Origin: Chloroflexota bacterium
GTDB taxonomy: Bacteria; Chloroflexota; Anaerolineae; Aggregatilineales; UBA3940
Direction: 5' to 3'
DNA length: 10,542 nt
NCBI GenBank assembly: GCA_010092775.1
Contig: JAADYZ010000362.1
Location: 1-10,542 of the forward strand
Positions 1 through 6,165 of the stretch are shown here, piece by piece. Under the pieces are notes generated by a model. It was not told the origin of the DNA and did not search any database. It was given only the letters and a program-made list of their open reading frames with translations. How positions within the stretch are numbered: position 1 is the first letter of the stretch; each line of letters starts with the position of its first letter. The position numbers and the translations under genes were made by a program.

Positions 1-77
1 CCCACATAGCCCAGGCCCATCACGGCCACAACAGCGTCGCGCTGGTTGATTTTCTCGATCAAACTCTCTTTAGACAT
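1..77 (-). CDS. Nucleotide-sugar dehydrogenase, N-terminal fragment (runs off left edge)
   Basis: Reading the minus strand from an ATG at 77 gives about 25 residues beginning MSKESLIEKI and ending in MGLGYVG at the window edge. GLGYVG preceded by a hydrophobic strand (VVAVM) is the start of the NAD-binding Rossmann fold of the UDP-glucose/GDP-mannose dehydrogenase family, and the short charged helix before it resembles the WbpA/WecC-like UDP-N-acetyl-hexosamine 6-dehydrogenases. These make UDP-uronic acids for surface polysaccharide. A purine-rich GTGAGG stretch lies 8 to 14 bases upstream of the ATG. The gene follows the MFS exporter on the same strand, 95 bp downstream, with a hairpin between them. 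Family assignment is good; the exact substrate cannot be told from this fragment. Confidence 0.72.
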   Translation of the reverse strand, partial: MSKESLIEKINQRDAVVAVMGLGYV

Positions 78-109
78 TCCTATGCCTCACTCCGGTCACT
101 GTGAATCCA

Positions 110-139
110 GAGCCGCATTCTAACAGGCGAATGCGGCTC
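110..139. other. Perfect 11-bp-stem hairpin between MFS exporter and dehydrogenase
   Basis: The arms GAGCCGCATTC (110-120) and GAATGCGGCTC (129-139) are exact reverse complements around an 8-nt loop. It lies downstream of the exporter stop and upstream of the dehydrogenase start on the minus strand. Neither side is followed by a run of T, so it is not a classical intrinsic terminator; it may stabilise a 3' end or act as a weak or factor-assisted terminator. Confidence 0.6.
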
Positions 140-172
140 GTGTCGACTACGATCCTGTGACGAAGTGGGCGC

Positions 173-1591
173 TTAAGAGACGGCAGGCTCCGGTGCTGTC
201 TCAACCTGCTCCTCGGCGGGTGGCGGTGCTTTGGCGTCCTGCCCATGATCTGGCAGCAGGTCTTCCACGTTGCGCACCAAAGGCAGGGTGAGGCCGACCA
301 CGCCCACCAGGATGCCAAACATCGCCGTGATCAGCATCAACAAGGCCATCCCAGCGCCCGGCCCGGTGCCCAACACAGCGCCAAAGATCGGGCTCAGGGC
401 ACCACCCGGCTGCATGGCAGGTTCGAGGACGAAGTCGGCCAGCGGTCCAGCGATCAGACCGGCAATGGGTGTGGCAAGCCAGGCAATCAGGCGGCGCGCG
501 GAGAAGACCCGCCCTTGCAAGTCCGGCGGGATTTTCGACTGCCAGATGGCCTGGTTAGAGCCGTTGATCAGCGGCGCACTGAAGAAGAAGAAGAAGGCAC
601 CAAGATACCAGAAGATGATCCATAAGCCATCCGGGCGACCCAAAGCGACCACCACCGATCCCATAAAGGTGATGATCCAACCAATCAGCACGCCGTAGAT
701 GCGCCGTTGGAATCCACCCCAGGCCCCTACGATCAATCCGCCGACCACAGCTCCCACCGCGATGATCGATTGCACCGTACCCAGGATGATCTCGCTGCTG
801 CCGCTGCGCGCCAGGATCATCGGCGCGAGCACGGCGATGCCCATCATGGAGAAGAGATTGCCGACCAGGAAGACCGTTTGAACGGCCAGTAAGGGCGGGC
901 GCTCAAAGATGTATTGGAAACCATAGGCCGCCTGGCGCAGGATGTTCTGCCCTTCGACCTTGGCGGCGTCTGCCGTTCGATCGGGGTTGGGAATGTAGAC
1001 GAAGAGCAGCGTTCCAATCGCGGCGGTAAACGTCACGATGTCGATCATAAAGACCAGCGCAATGCCATCGAGGCCGACCGCTACCGCGCCGCCAATGACG
1101 GCTCCAGCGAGCGCTGGGGCCAGAATGTTCGATCCAGGCCCGGCGATCTCTAGCATACTATTGGCCCGCACGTACTGCTCTTTGGGGATCATCACCGACA
1201 GCGCCGCTGAATAGGCAGGCCACTGGAACGCCTGGAACAAACCATTGATCGACGCAGCAATGAAGAGGTGCCAGACTTGCAGCAGGTCGAGCGAATAGAG
1301 GGTGAACATGATGATCGTGACGATGCCTGCGGCCAGGTCGCTGAGCATCATCATCAGTTTGCGGTCGAACTTATCGACCCACACACCCACAAAGGGGCTG
1401 ATGATCAACAAGGGCACCTGAAAGAACACCATGATCAAAGCGAGATCAGTGGCTCGGCCTGTGATTTGAAAGGCCCAGATGGTGATAGCAAAATTGGTCA
1501 TGCCGGTGCCCAGCAAGGACACGAGTTGTCCCACCCACACGATCCAAAAGGCGGCCATGCCTGTTGGACGATTGACAGTTGATGGCGTCAA
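173..1591 (-). CDS. MFS transporter, probable drug or metabolite exporter (MFS_3/EntS-like)
   Basis: A 472-residue integral membrane protein with about twelve hydrophobic segments. Residues 69-78, G-V-W-V-D-K-F-D-R-K, are the MFS motif A loop between helices 2 and 3, and the second half has the KIPPDLQGRVFSARR stretch typical of the EntS/MFS_3 group of proton-driven exporters. The cargo cannot be read from sequence. The last 25 residues are a hydrophilic Pro/Glu/Ala-rich cytoplasmic tail. The start is a TTG at 1591: GGGAGGT lies 5 nt in front of it, whereas the first ATG (codon 12) has no ribosome binding site and would cut into the leader of helix 1. It is alone on its transcript or followed by the dehydrogenase, and an AT-rich inverted repeat covers its likely promoter, which suggests repressor control. 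MFS membership is very safe, exporter role probable. Confidence 0.93.
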   Translation of the reverse strand: MTPSTVNRPTGMAAFWIVWVGQLVSLLGTGMTNFAITIWAFQITGRATDLALIMVFFQVPLLIISPFVGVWVDKFDRKLMMMLSDLAAGIVTIIMFTLYSLDLLQVWHLFIAASINGLFQAFQWPAYSAALSVMIPKEQYVRANSMLEIAGPGSNILAPALAGAVIGGAVAVGLDGIALVFMIDIVTFTAAIGTLLFVYIPNPDRTADAAKVEGQNILRQAAYGFQYIFERPPLLAVQTVFLVGNLFSMMGIAVLAPMILARSGSSEIILGTVQSIIAVGAVVGGLIVGAWGGFQRRIYGVLIGWIITFMGSVVVALGRPDGLWIIFWYLGAFFFFFSAPLINGSNQAIWQSKIPPDLQGRVFSARRLIAWLATPIAGLIAGPLADFVLEPAMQPGGALSPIFGAVLGTGPGAGMALLMLITAMFGILVGVVGLTLPLVRNVEDLLPDHGQDAKAPPPAEEQVETAPEPAVS

Positions 1592-1615
1592 AATTGACCT
1601 CCCGGTACTATCCGC

Positions 1616-1647
1616 AGTTAATTATGCGAATAAATGGGTAATTAACT
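1616..1647. promoter_or_regulatory. Candidate operator over MFS exporter promoter
   Basis: AGTTAATTA (1616-1624) and TAATTAACT (1639-1647) form a perfect 9-bp inverted repeat with a 14-bp spacer. On the minus strand CATAAT (revcomp of 1621-1626) is a good -10 match with only a poor -35 (TTAGTT, 1644-1649), so the repeat spans the -35 to -10 zone 25 to 55 bp before the TTG start. This layout fits a MarR- or TetR-type repressor site; the regulator is not in the window. Confidence 0.45.
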
Positions 1648-1704
1648 AAACACATTGTAGTCTATCAGGCATGGATGATGCGAATCTTGATAAGTGGCAG
1701 TCTG

Positions 1705-2028
1705 TTAGCCCGGTGGGGGGGCGATGCCCATCACGATGGTCAGCCGCCTGTCGCCACGATTCTCGACGCCATGTGGGACGCCCATCGCTGCCCATACCAC
1801 CATACCGGGTCCAGCCTCAAACTGCTCATCGCCGACGGTGAACCACCCACGCCCCTCCATCACGATGTAGAACTTATCCTGATCAGCGTGATCATGCACG
1901 GGCTGTGTCTGGCCTGGCTCCAGGCAGTTGATGCCGATCATGACTTGCTCACCGCGAAACAGATCCGCTTTGTAGTGCTTTCCCTCGCGCCGGCCCACGT
2001 GATCCCGATAATCCTTGACGTTTGACAT
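1705..2028 (-). CDS. Small single-domain cupin protein
   Basis: A 107-residue cupin. Motif 1 runs from G39 to G61 with H45 and H47 (sequence HDHADQDKFYIVMEGRG); motif 2 ends with P85-H86, the last metal ligand. The position normally held by the metal-binding Glu aligns with K52, with D51 beside it; this QDKFY form occurs in one cupin subgroup, so metal binding may rest on three His or on D51. No partner domain is present, so the role (metal-dependent enzyme, or binder of a small ligand) is open. The start at 2028 is preferred over an in-frame TTG at 2091, because that TTG ACG is itself the -35 box of an excellent promoter and AAGGAAAGGA lies 10 nt before the 2028 ATG. The gene is divergent from kinase 1. 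The 3' end contains a run of seven G/C, a possible slippage site, just before the stop. Confidence 0.88.
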   Translation of the reverse strand: MSNVKDYRDHVGRREGKHYKADLFRGEQVMIGINCLEPGQTQPVHDHADQDKFYIVMEGRGWFTVGDEQFEAGPGMVVWAAMGVPHGVENRGDRRLTIVMGIAPPPG

Positions 2029-2061
2029 TCGGATTGTGTCCTTTCCTTGGATGCTGCGGAC

Positions 2062-2067
2062 TATAAT
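2062..2067 (+). promoter_or_regulatory. Consensus -10 box upstream of kinase 1
   Basis: A perfect TATAAT on the plus strand, 33 bp before the kinase 1 ATG, with a predicted start of transcription near 2074. There is no good -35 box at 16 to 18 bp, so this promoter may need an activator. It overlaps the -10 of the divergent cupin promoter almost base for base. Confidence 0.45.
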
Positions 2068-2091
2068 AGAAATGGCGATGCACAGCGTCAA
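2063..2091 (-). promoter_or_regulatory. Sigma70-type promoter of the cupin gene
   Basis: On the minus strand TTGACG (2091-2086) is followed after exactly 17 bp by TATTAT (2068-2063). Predicted transcription start is near 2056, giving a leader of about 28 nt that contains the AAGGAAAGGA ribosome binding site. This is the best promoter match in the window. Confidence 0.7.
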
Positions 2092-2100
2092 GGAGGCGAG

Positions 2101-3222
2101 ATGACCGATCTAAGCGGGCAGCAGTTAGGCACCTACGCCATCAGCGAGAAAGTGGGGGCGGGGGGCATGGCCACCGTCTATCGAGCCTTCCATGAGGCCA
2201 CCCAGCGTGATGTGGCAATCAAGGTGCTGCCGGAAAGCCTGGCCGACGACGAGGGATTCGTGGCGCGATTTCAGCGAGAAGCCCAAACCCTGGCCTCGCT
2301 CCAACATCCGCACATCCTGCCCGTGTTTGACTACGGGCAGCAGGGCAAGCTGGCCTACCTGGTGATGCCCTATCTCCCATTCGGCACGCTCAAAGCCCGT
2401 ATGGTGCGCGGGCTGAGGTTCAAAGACGCGCTGCGTCTGTTTACTCAGGTGGCCAGCGCTGTCGATTACGCCCATCGCAAAGAGCTGCTCCATCGCGACA
2501 TCAAGCCCGCCAATGTGCTGCTCGATGAATCGGATAACGCGCTGCTGGCCGATTTTGGCCTGGTCAAGTTGGCGGAAGACAGCGGGGAACATCTTACAAC
2601 CTCGGGCGTCATCCTGGGTACGCCCGCCTACATGTCGCCCGAGCAAGCTCAATCCGGTGAGATTGACCAGCGCAGCGACATCTACGCTCTCGGTGTGATG
2701 CTCTACGAGATGTTGGTCGGCAAGCGTCCCTTTGAGGGCGATAGTGCGCTCAGCTTAATGTATCGGCACGTCAATGAGCCACCGCCCTCACCACGCCTGA
2801 CACGGCCTGATCTGCCTGCCGCCCTGGTCGCGGTCATGCTGCAAGCCTTAGCCAAACGCCCAGAGCAGCGCTATCAAACCGCAGGCGATCTGATCGCGGC
2901 CCTGGATACGGCCCTGGAGAGCAGCACGGTGATCCAGATGATGAGCAGCAGCCCTCAGGAGATCACCGCATTGGGGATGCAAACGGCCACGCTCGAAAGT
3001 GGGCCGCAAACCGCCATCTTGGATGAAGACAAGCAGCGGCAAGCTCTGGTCGGTAGTGCCCTGGCAGAAGTCGAGCGGGACGGAGGATCGCTGTCGAGCG
3101 CTTCAGGGGCGCGTCGGCGCATCCCTGCGCTGCCGACATTGGTTGTCGTTCTGATCGTGCTGTATGTTATGGTCTGTTTGGTCGGCGGTGTTTATCTTGT
3201 GATCCAGAATATTGGCGGCTAA
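2101..3222 (+). CDS. Membrane-anchored Hanks-type Ser/Thr protein kinase without an outside sensor
   Basis: A 373-residue kinase of the PknB-like bacterial group. All key residues are present: glycine loop G19-A-G-G-M, VAIK Lys 41, helix-C Glu 60, HRD Asp 133 with K135 and N138, DFG 151-153, and SPE 179-181 closing the activation loop, which holds Thr/Ser residues for autophosphorylation (about 165-174). Residues 280-340 form a linker with several Thr in TATLE- and QTAIL-like contexts, then RRR and one transmembrane helix at about 343-368. Only about five residues follow, so there is no extracellular domain. The start is the ATG at 2101, with AGGAGG 4 nt before it; an upstream in-frame TTG at 2047 lies ahead of the probable transcription start. 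It is followed by a paralogous kinase 81 bp downstream, most likely in one operon. Kinase activity is very likely; substrates are unknown. Confidence 0.95.
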   Translation: MTDLSGQQLGTYAISEKVGAGGMATVYRAFHEATQRDVAIKVLPESLADDEGFVARFQREAQTLASLQHPHILPVFDYGQQGKLAYLVMPYLPFGTLKARMVRGLRFKDALRLFTQVASAVDYAHRKELLHRDIKPANVLLDESDNALLADFGLVKLAEDSGEHLTTSGVILGTPAYMSPEQAQSGEIDQRSDIYALGVMLYEMLVGKRPFEGDSALSLMYRHVNEPPPSPRLTRPDLPAALVAVMLQALAKRPEQRYQTAGDLIAALDTALESSTVIQMMSSSPQEITALGMQTATLESGPQTAILDEDKQRQALVGSALAEVERDGGSLSSASGARRRIPALPTLVVVLIVLYVMVCLVGGVYLVIQNIGG

Positions 3223-3303
3223 ACCAGCGCAAATGTGCAAAAAATTGTAGGATTAGGCAGAGTTTATCGGTTGACCACTGTCCACATACTAAGGGGGTAG
3301 AGC

Positions 3304-5433
3304 GTGTCCGACTCCGACGATCTACTGAACAAGAAGGTTGGTAGTTACGAAATTCTGCGGCTGATCGGCAAGGGGGGGATGGCACACGTCTACCGCGCCT
3401 ACCATGAACCCACCGACCGTCATGTGGCGATCAAGGTCTTGCAGCAGAGCTTGGGGTCTGACGAGACCTTCCGGGCGCGTTTTGAGCGCGAAGCCAAGGT
3501 GCTGGCCAAACTACAACATCCGCACATTCTACCCGTGTTTGACTACGGGCAGGTGCAGGGGCGGGCATATCTCGTCATGCCGTTCATGTCCAGCGGCACG
3601 CTCAAAGACCGTATCCGCAAGGACATGGACCTATCAGAGATGGCGCGGATTTTCAGCCAGGTGGCTCAGGCGATGGATTATGCCCACGACAAGGGCGTTC
3701 TCCATCGTGACATCAAGCCCTCCAATGTGCTCTTAGATGAAACCGGAAACGCTATTCTGGCGGACTTCGGGCTGGCAAAACTGGCCGCAGGCAGTATGGC
3801 CAAATTGACTGGGTCAAACGTGGTTGTCGGGACACCTGCCTACATGTCGCCGGAGCAGGGGCGCGGCGAGGAACTGGACCCCCGCAGCGACATCTACTCC
3901 TTGGGCATCATGCTCTATGAGATGCTGACCGGCGATGTGCCCTTTGAGTCGAGCACCCCCCTCGGCCTGATTTTCCAACATGTGAGCGACCCACCGCCGC
4001 CCTTGACGGATAAGCGCCCGGATCTGCCACCAAGCGTTGAGAGTGTCGTACTGCGTGCCTTGGCGAAGGAGAAAGAAGAGCGTTACGTCTCACCCGTCGA
4101 TATGGCAGAGGACTTCAAGCGGGCGCTGGAAGGTCAGACGCTCCCGCCACCACCACCCTCTGCCATCAACCCGAAGTCGGCTCCGGCCGAACACAGTACA
4201 CCTACACCTCCCTACGTAGCCATCCCTGAGGGCCTCAGGGGCGATGGCAATCAAGACGATCTGGTTGCGATGCCTAATCCCTATCGCAGCGCTAGCAGCG
4301 ACGGCAGCGGCACCCAGCCTGCGCTTGATACCCAAACCCTGGTGGCACAGCAGCCCTGGCTGCCGACCATCGTCATCGTCGGGTTGGTGATCGTCGCGGT
4401 GACCCTGATTGTCGGTGGGACGCTCGTCGCGATCAGCTTGGTCGACCAACCTGAAGAGGTCGCTGGCCCAGGGGCCTTACCTGAAGATAATGGACCTCCA
4501 GATGGAGGGGCAGGCCCATCTGGCAGCGTCGGTTTGATCAGTCGACCTAACCCCCTGGGTGTGCATCGTCAGCAAAGCAGCGAAGACATGCTGATTGCGA
4601 CGGCTGTATCGCCAGACGGGTTCCTCATTGCCACTGCGTCGTCTGATCGCAGCGTATTCGTGTGGAATATCGAGCAAGATGGGCAGCGGCAAGGTGCCCC
4701 AGATATAACCATCTTGCTGTTTGAGGCGGCGACGGCGCTCGCTTTCAGCCCAGACGGTCTGCTCTACGCTCGCACTGATAGCGCCATCACTCGCCTGGAC
4801 CCAGTGAGTGGACAGGTGCTTGGCGATTTGCCCTTTGATGTCCCACCTGGGGCAGGCCTGGTTGTGATGCCTGAGGACCCGCTTATGTTGCTCGGTGACG
4901 ATCAGTCTCAGCTCTTGATCTACGATCTGGAAGAAGAGGCCGTCATTGACGTGATTGACGCTGGGGGAGAAGTTCGCGACCTCACGGTTGCAGGGAACGG
5001 TGAGGTAATCGCTGCGCTGGTGGATGACGAACTGGTCGCCTGGGATGGCAGCAATGGAGAAGAGATCTTCCGCGATCAAACCGATGTGATGGCGACCGAC
5101 TTGTCCTTGTCTCTTGGCGGACAGCGTGCGGTTGTGGCGGGAGAAGAAGGCGTCGAGTTGTGGCGCATCTTTGAAGATGAGGCCCCAGAAACCATTGAGA
5201 CAAGCCCGGTTGGAGCGATCGCCTTTTTGCAGACCGGTTCAGAGGCTTTTGTTGCCGCCGTGATTGGCAGAGATGTGCTTCTGTATGATGGCCGTGACCT
5301 GCGCCTGCTAGACCGCTTGCCCGCCCCACCAGAAGGCATGCCCCTCTCGCTGACCTGGCCGCCCGACGAAGATGAAGGACTGCTGGTCTTTCAGAGTGGC
5401 TTCGTATTCACCATCGAGATCAATGAACCCTAG
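3304..5433 (+). CDS. Transmembrane Ser/Thr protein kinase with extracytoplasmic seven-bladed WD40-like propeller
   Basis: A 709-residue receptor-type kinase. The catalytic domain (about 15-280) has G22-K-G-G-M, VAIK Lys 44, Glu 63, HRD Asp 136, DFG 154-156 and SPE 182-184. A Pro/Ser-rich linker (about 280-350) contains a PPPPP run and TQT-like threonines. One transmembrane helix spans about 355-380, followed by an acidic Pro/Gly-rich stalk, and then a beta-propeller from about 420 to the C-terminus. I count seven blades of about 40 residues; blades 1 and 2 carry the classic FSPDG-type turns (VSPDGFL, FSPDGLL) and blade ends read VFVWNI, LLIYDL, LVAWDG, VELWRI and VLLYDG. The propeller should bind a ligand or protein outside the membrane and signal inwards. 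The GTG start is supported by AAGGGGG 6 nt upstream. The first half is strongly similar to kinase 1. A terminator follows 39 bp after the stop. Confidence 0.95.
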   Translation: MSDSDDLLNKKVGSYEILRLIGKGGMAHVYRAYHEPTDRHVAIKVLQQSLGSDETFRARFEREAKVLAKLQHPHILPVFDYGQVQGRAYLVMPFMSSGTLKDRIRKDMDLSEMARIFSQVAQAMDYAHDKGVLHRDIKPSNVLLDETGNAILADFGLAKLAAGSMAKLTGSNVVVGTPAYMSPEQGRGEELDPRSDIYSLGIMLYEMLTGDVPFESSTPLGLIFQHVSDPPPPLTDKRPDLPPSVESVVLRALAKEKEERYVSPVDMAEDFKRALEGQTLPPPPPSAINPKSAPAEHSTPTPPYVAIPEGLRGDGNQDDLVAMPNPYRSASSDGSGTQPALDTQTLVAQQPWLPTIVIVGLVIVAVTLIVGGTLVAISLVDQPEEVAGPGALPEDNGPPDGGAGPSGSVGLISRPNPLGVHRQQSSEDMLIATAVSPDGFLIATASSDRSVFVWNIEQDGQRQGAPDITILLFEAATALAFSPDGLLYARTDSAITRLDPVSGQVLGDLPFDVPPGAGLVVMPEDPLMLLGDDQSQLLIYDLEEEAVIDVIDAGGEVRDLTVAGNGEVIAALVDDELVAWDGSNGEEIFRDQTDVMATDLSLSLGGQRAVVAGEEGVELWRIFEDEAPETIETSPVGAIAFLQTGSEAFVAAVIGRDVLLYDGRDLRLLDRLPAPPEGMPLSLTWPPDEDEGLLVFQSGFVFTIEINEP

Positions 5434-5471
5434 GCTCGGCGCTGCGCCAAATAGCGCACAAAGAATACCCC

Positions 5472-5508
5472 GACCTGTGTTAATTTAGAAGACACAGGTC
5501 TAGTTTTT
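5472..5508 (+). terminator. Intrinsic terminator after the kinase operon
   Basis: GACCTGTGT (5472-5480) pairs perfectly with ACACAGGTC (5492-5500) around an 11-nt AT-rich loop, followed by TAGTTTTT. This is the only hairpin in the window with a proper T tract. The ribosome binding site of the next gene starts 5 nt later (5513), so readthrough here would also set the level of that gene. A smaller 5-bp hairpin (TGCGC/GCGCA, 5443-5458) lies just upstream. Confidence 0.8.
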
Positions 5509-5528
5509 GTATGGGGGAACAATCGTTT

Positions 5529-6101
5529 ATGAGCAAGTCACTTGTTGTGATACCACGCTGGGGGGGCAACCCGGAGAGCGACTGGTATCCCTGGATTCAA
5601 ACTGAGGCACCTTTTGACTCCGTCCACCTGATGGAGATGCCTGATCCGAATGAAAACCCGATCGAAGACTGGGTGGCCACCATCCAGAATGTGGTGAGCG
5701 TCCACCCAGACCGGCTAGCCGAGACAATTTTCGTGGCACATGGCGCTGGCTGCCAGGCCCTGCTGCATTATTTCAGCAAGCTGCCGCCGGGCTTCAAGGT
5801 CGGTGGGGCGCTGTGCGTGGCGGGTTGGTGGCGCGTCGATAAGGTTTGGCCGGGTCTGCTGCCCTGGATTGCTACACCCTTGAACCGTGACCGTGTGCGT
5901 GACGTTTGCGACAATTTCACCGTGCTGATTTCCAAGAACGATCCCAACAGCCCGGATTGGGCGGCCAACAAACACATGTGGGAAAGCTGGCTCAATGCGG
6001 ATGTCATCGTGATCAGTCGTGCCAAGGGCTTTAACAAGGCTATGGAGCCAGCCATCCTGAAGGTCCTCACCAGGGCGTTTGCGGAAGCCCCTGCCGCTTA
6101 G
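5529..6101 (+). CDS. RBBP9/YdeN-type alpha/beta hydrolase fold protein, probable pseudoenzyme
   Basis: A 190-residue protein of normal length for the RBBP9/YdeN serine hydrolase family (PF06821). The family signature at the N-terminus is clear: PRWGGNPESDWYPW (9-22) matches the usual pattern of PGxGGSPxxHWxPW. The nucleophile elbow, normally GHSxGC, reads A-H-G-A-G-C (70-75), so the catalytic Ser is Gly 72 (codon GGC at 5742-5744). The late His, normally in a GHFN turn, is also gone: the site reads A-K-G-F-N (165-169). Asp 138 in NDP is kept. The reading frame is long, undamaged and has normal codon use, so it is not a decayed gene. A non-catalytic binding or regulatory role is the best inference. 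I prefer the ATG at 5529, with GGGGGA 10 nt before it, over the ATG at 5511, which overlaps that site. It is co-directional with the kinases beyond a terminator. Confidence 0.85.
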   Translation: MSKSLVVIPRWGGNPESDWYPWIQTEAPFDSVHLMEMPDPNENPIEDWVATIQNVVSVHPDRLAETIFVAHGAGCQALLHYFSKLPPGFKVGGALCVAGWWRVDKVWPGLLPWIATPLNRDRVRDVCDNFTVLISKNDPNSPDWAANKHMWESWLNADVIVISRAKGFNKAMEPAILKVLTRAFAEAPAA

Positions 6102-6107
6102 GAGACC

Positions 6108-6137
6108 TCAGGGGTGCTAGCTGATGAGCACCCCTGA
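6108..6137. terminator. Hairpin between convergent genes (possible bidirectional terminator)
   Basis: TCAGGGGTGCT (6108-6118) and AGCACCCCTGA (6127-6137) form a perfect 11-bp stem with an 8-nt loop, starting 6 nt after the pseudoenzyme stop and 28 nt from the stop of the minus-strand gene. There is no T tract on either strand. Its position between two convergent stops supports a role in ending or protecting both transcripts. Confidence 0.55.
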
Positions 6138-6165
6138 ACAGAGGAGCGAGCAGACCGGGCGTGGC

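Noticed and set aside
1714..1720. Frameshift at a seven-base G/C run near the cupin stop
   Set aside because: The frame reads smoothly to a normal cupin C-terminus and stops a few codons later, so no disruption is evident.
2125..2652. Minus-strand open frame of 175 codons inside kinase 1
   Set aside because: Antisense shadow of the conserved kinase motifs.
4477..5079. Minus-strand open frame of 200 codons inside kinase 2
   Set aside because: It lies fully opposite the propeller domain, whose repeats are clear on the plus strand; no start signal or domain is seen.
5511..5528. Upstream ATG for the RBBP9-like gene
   Set aside because: It overlaps the GGGGGA ribosome binding site and adds six residues before the typical family start.
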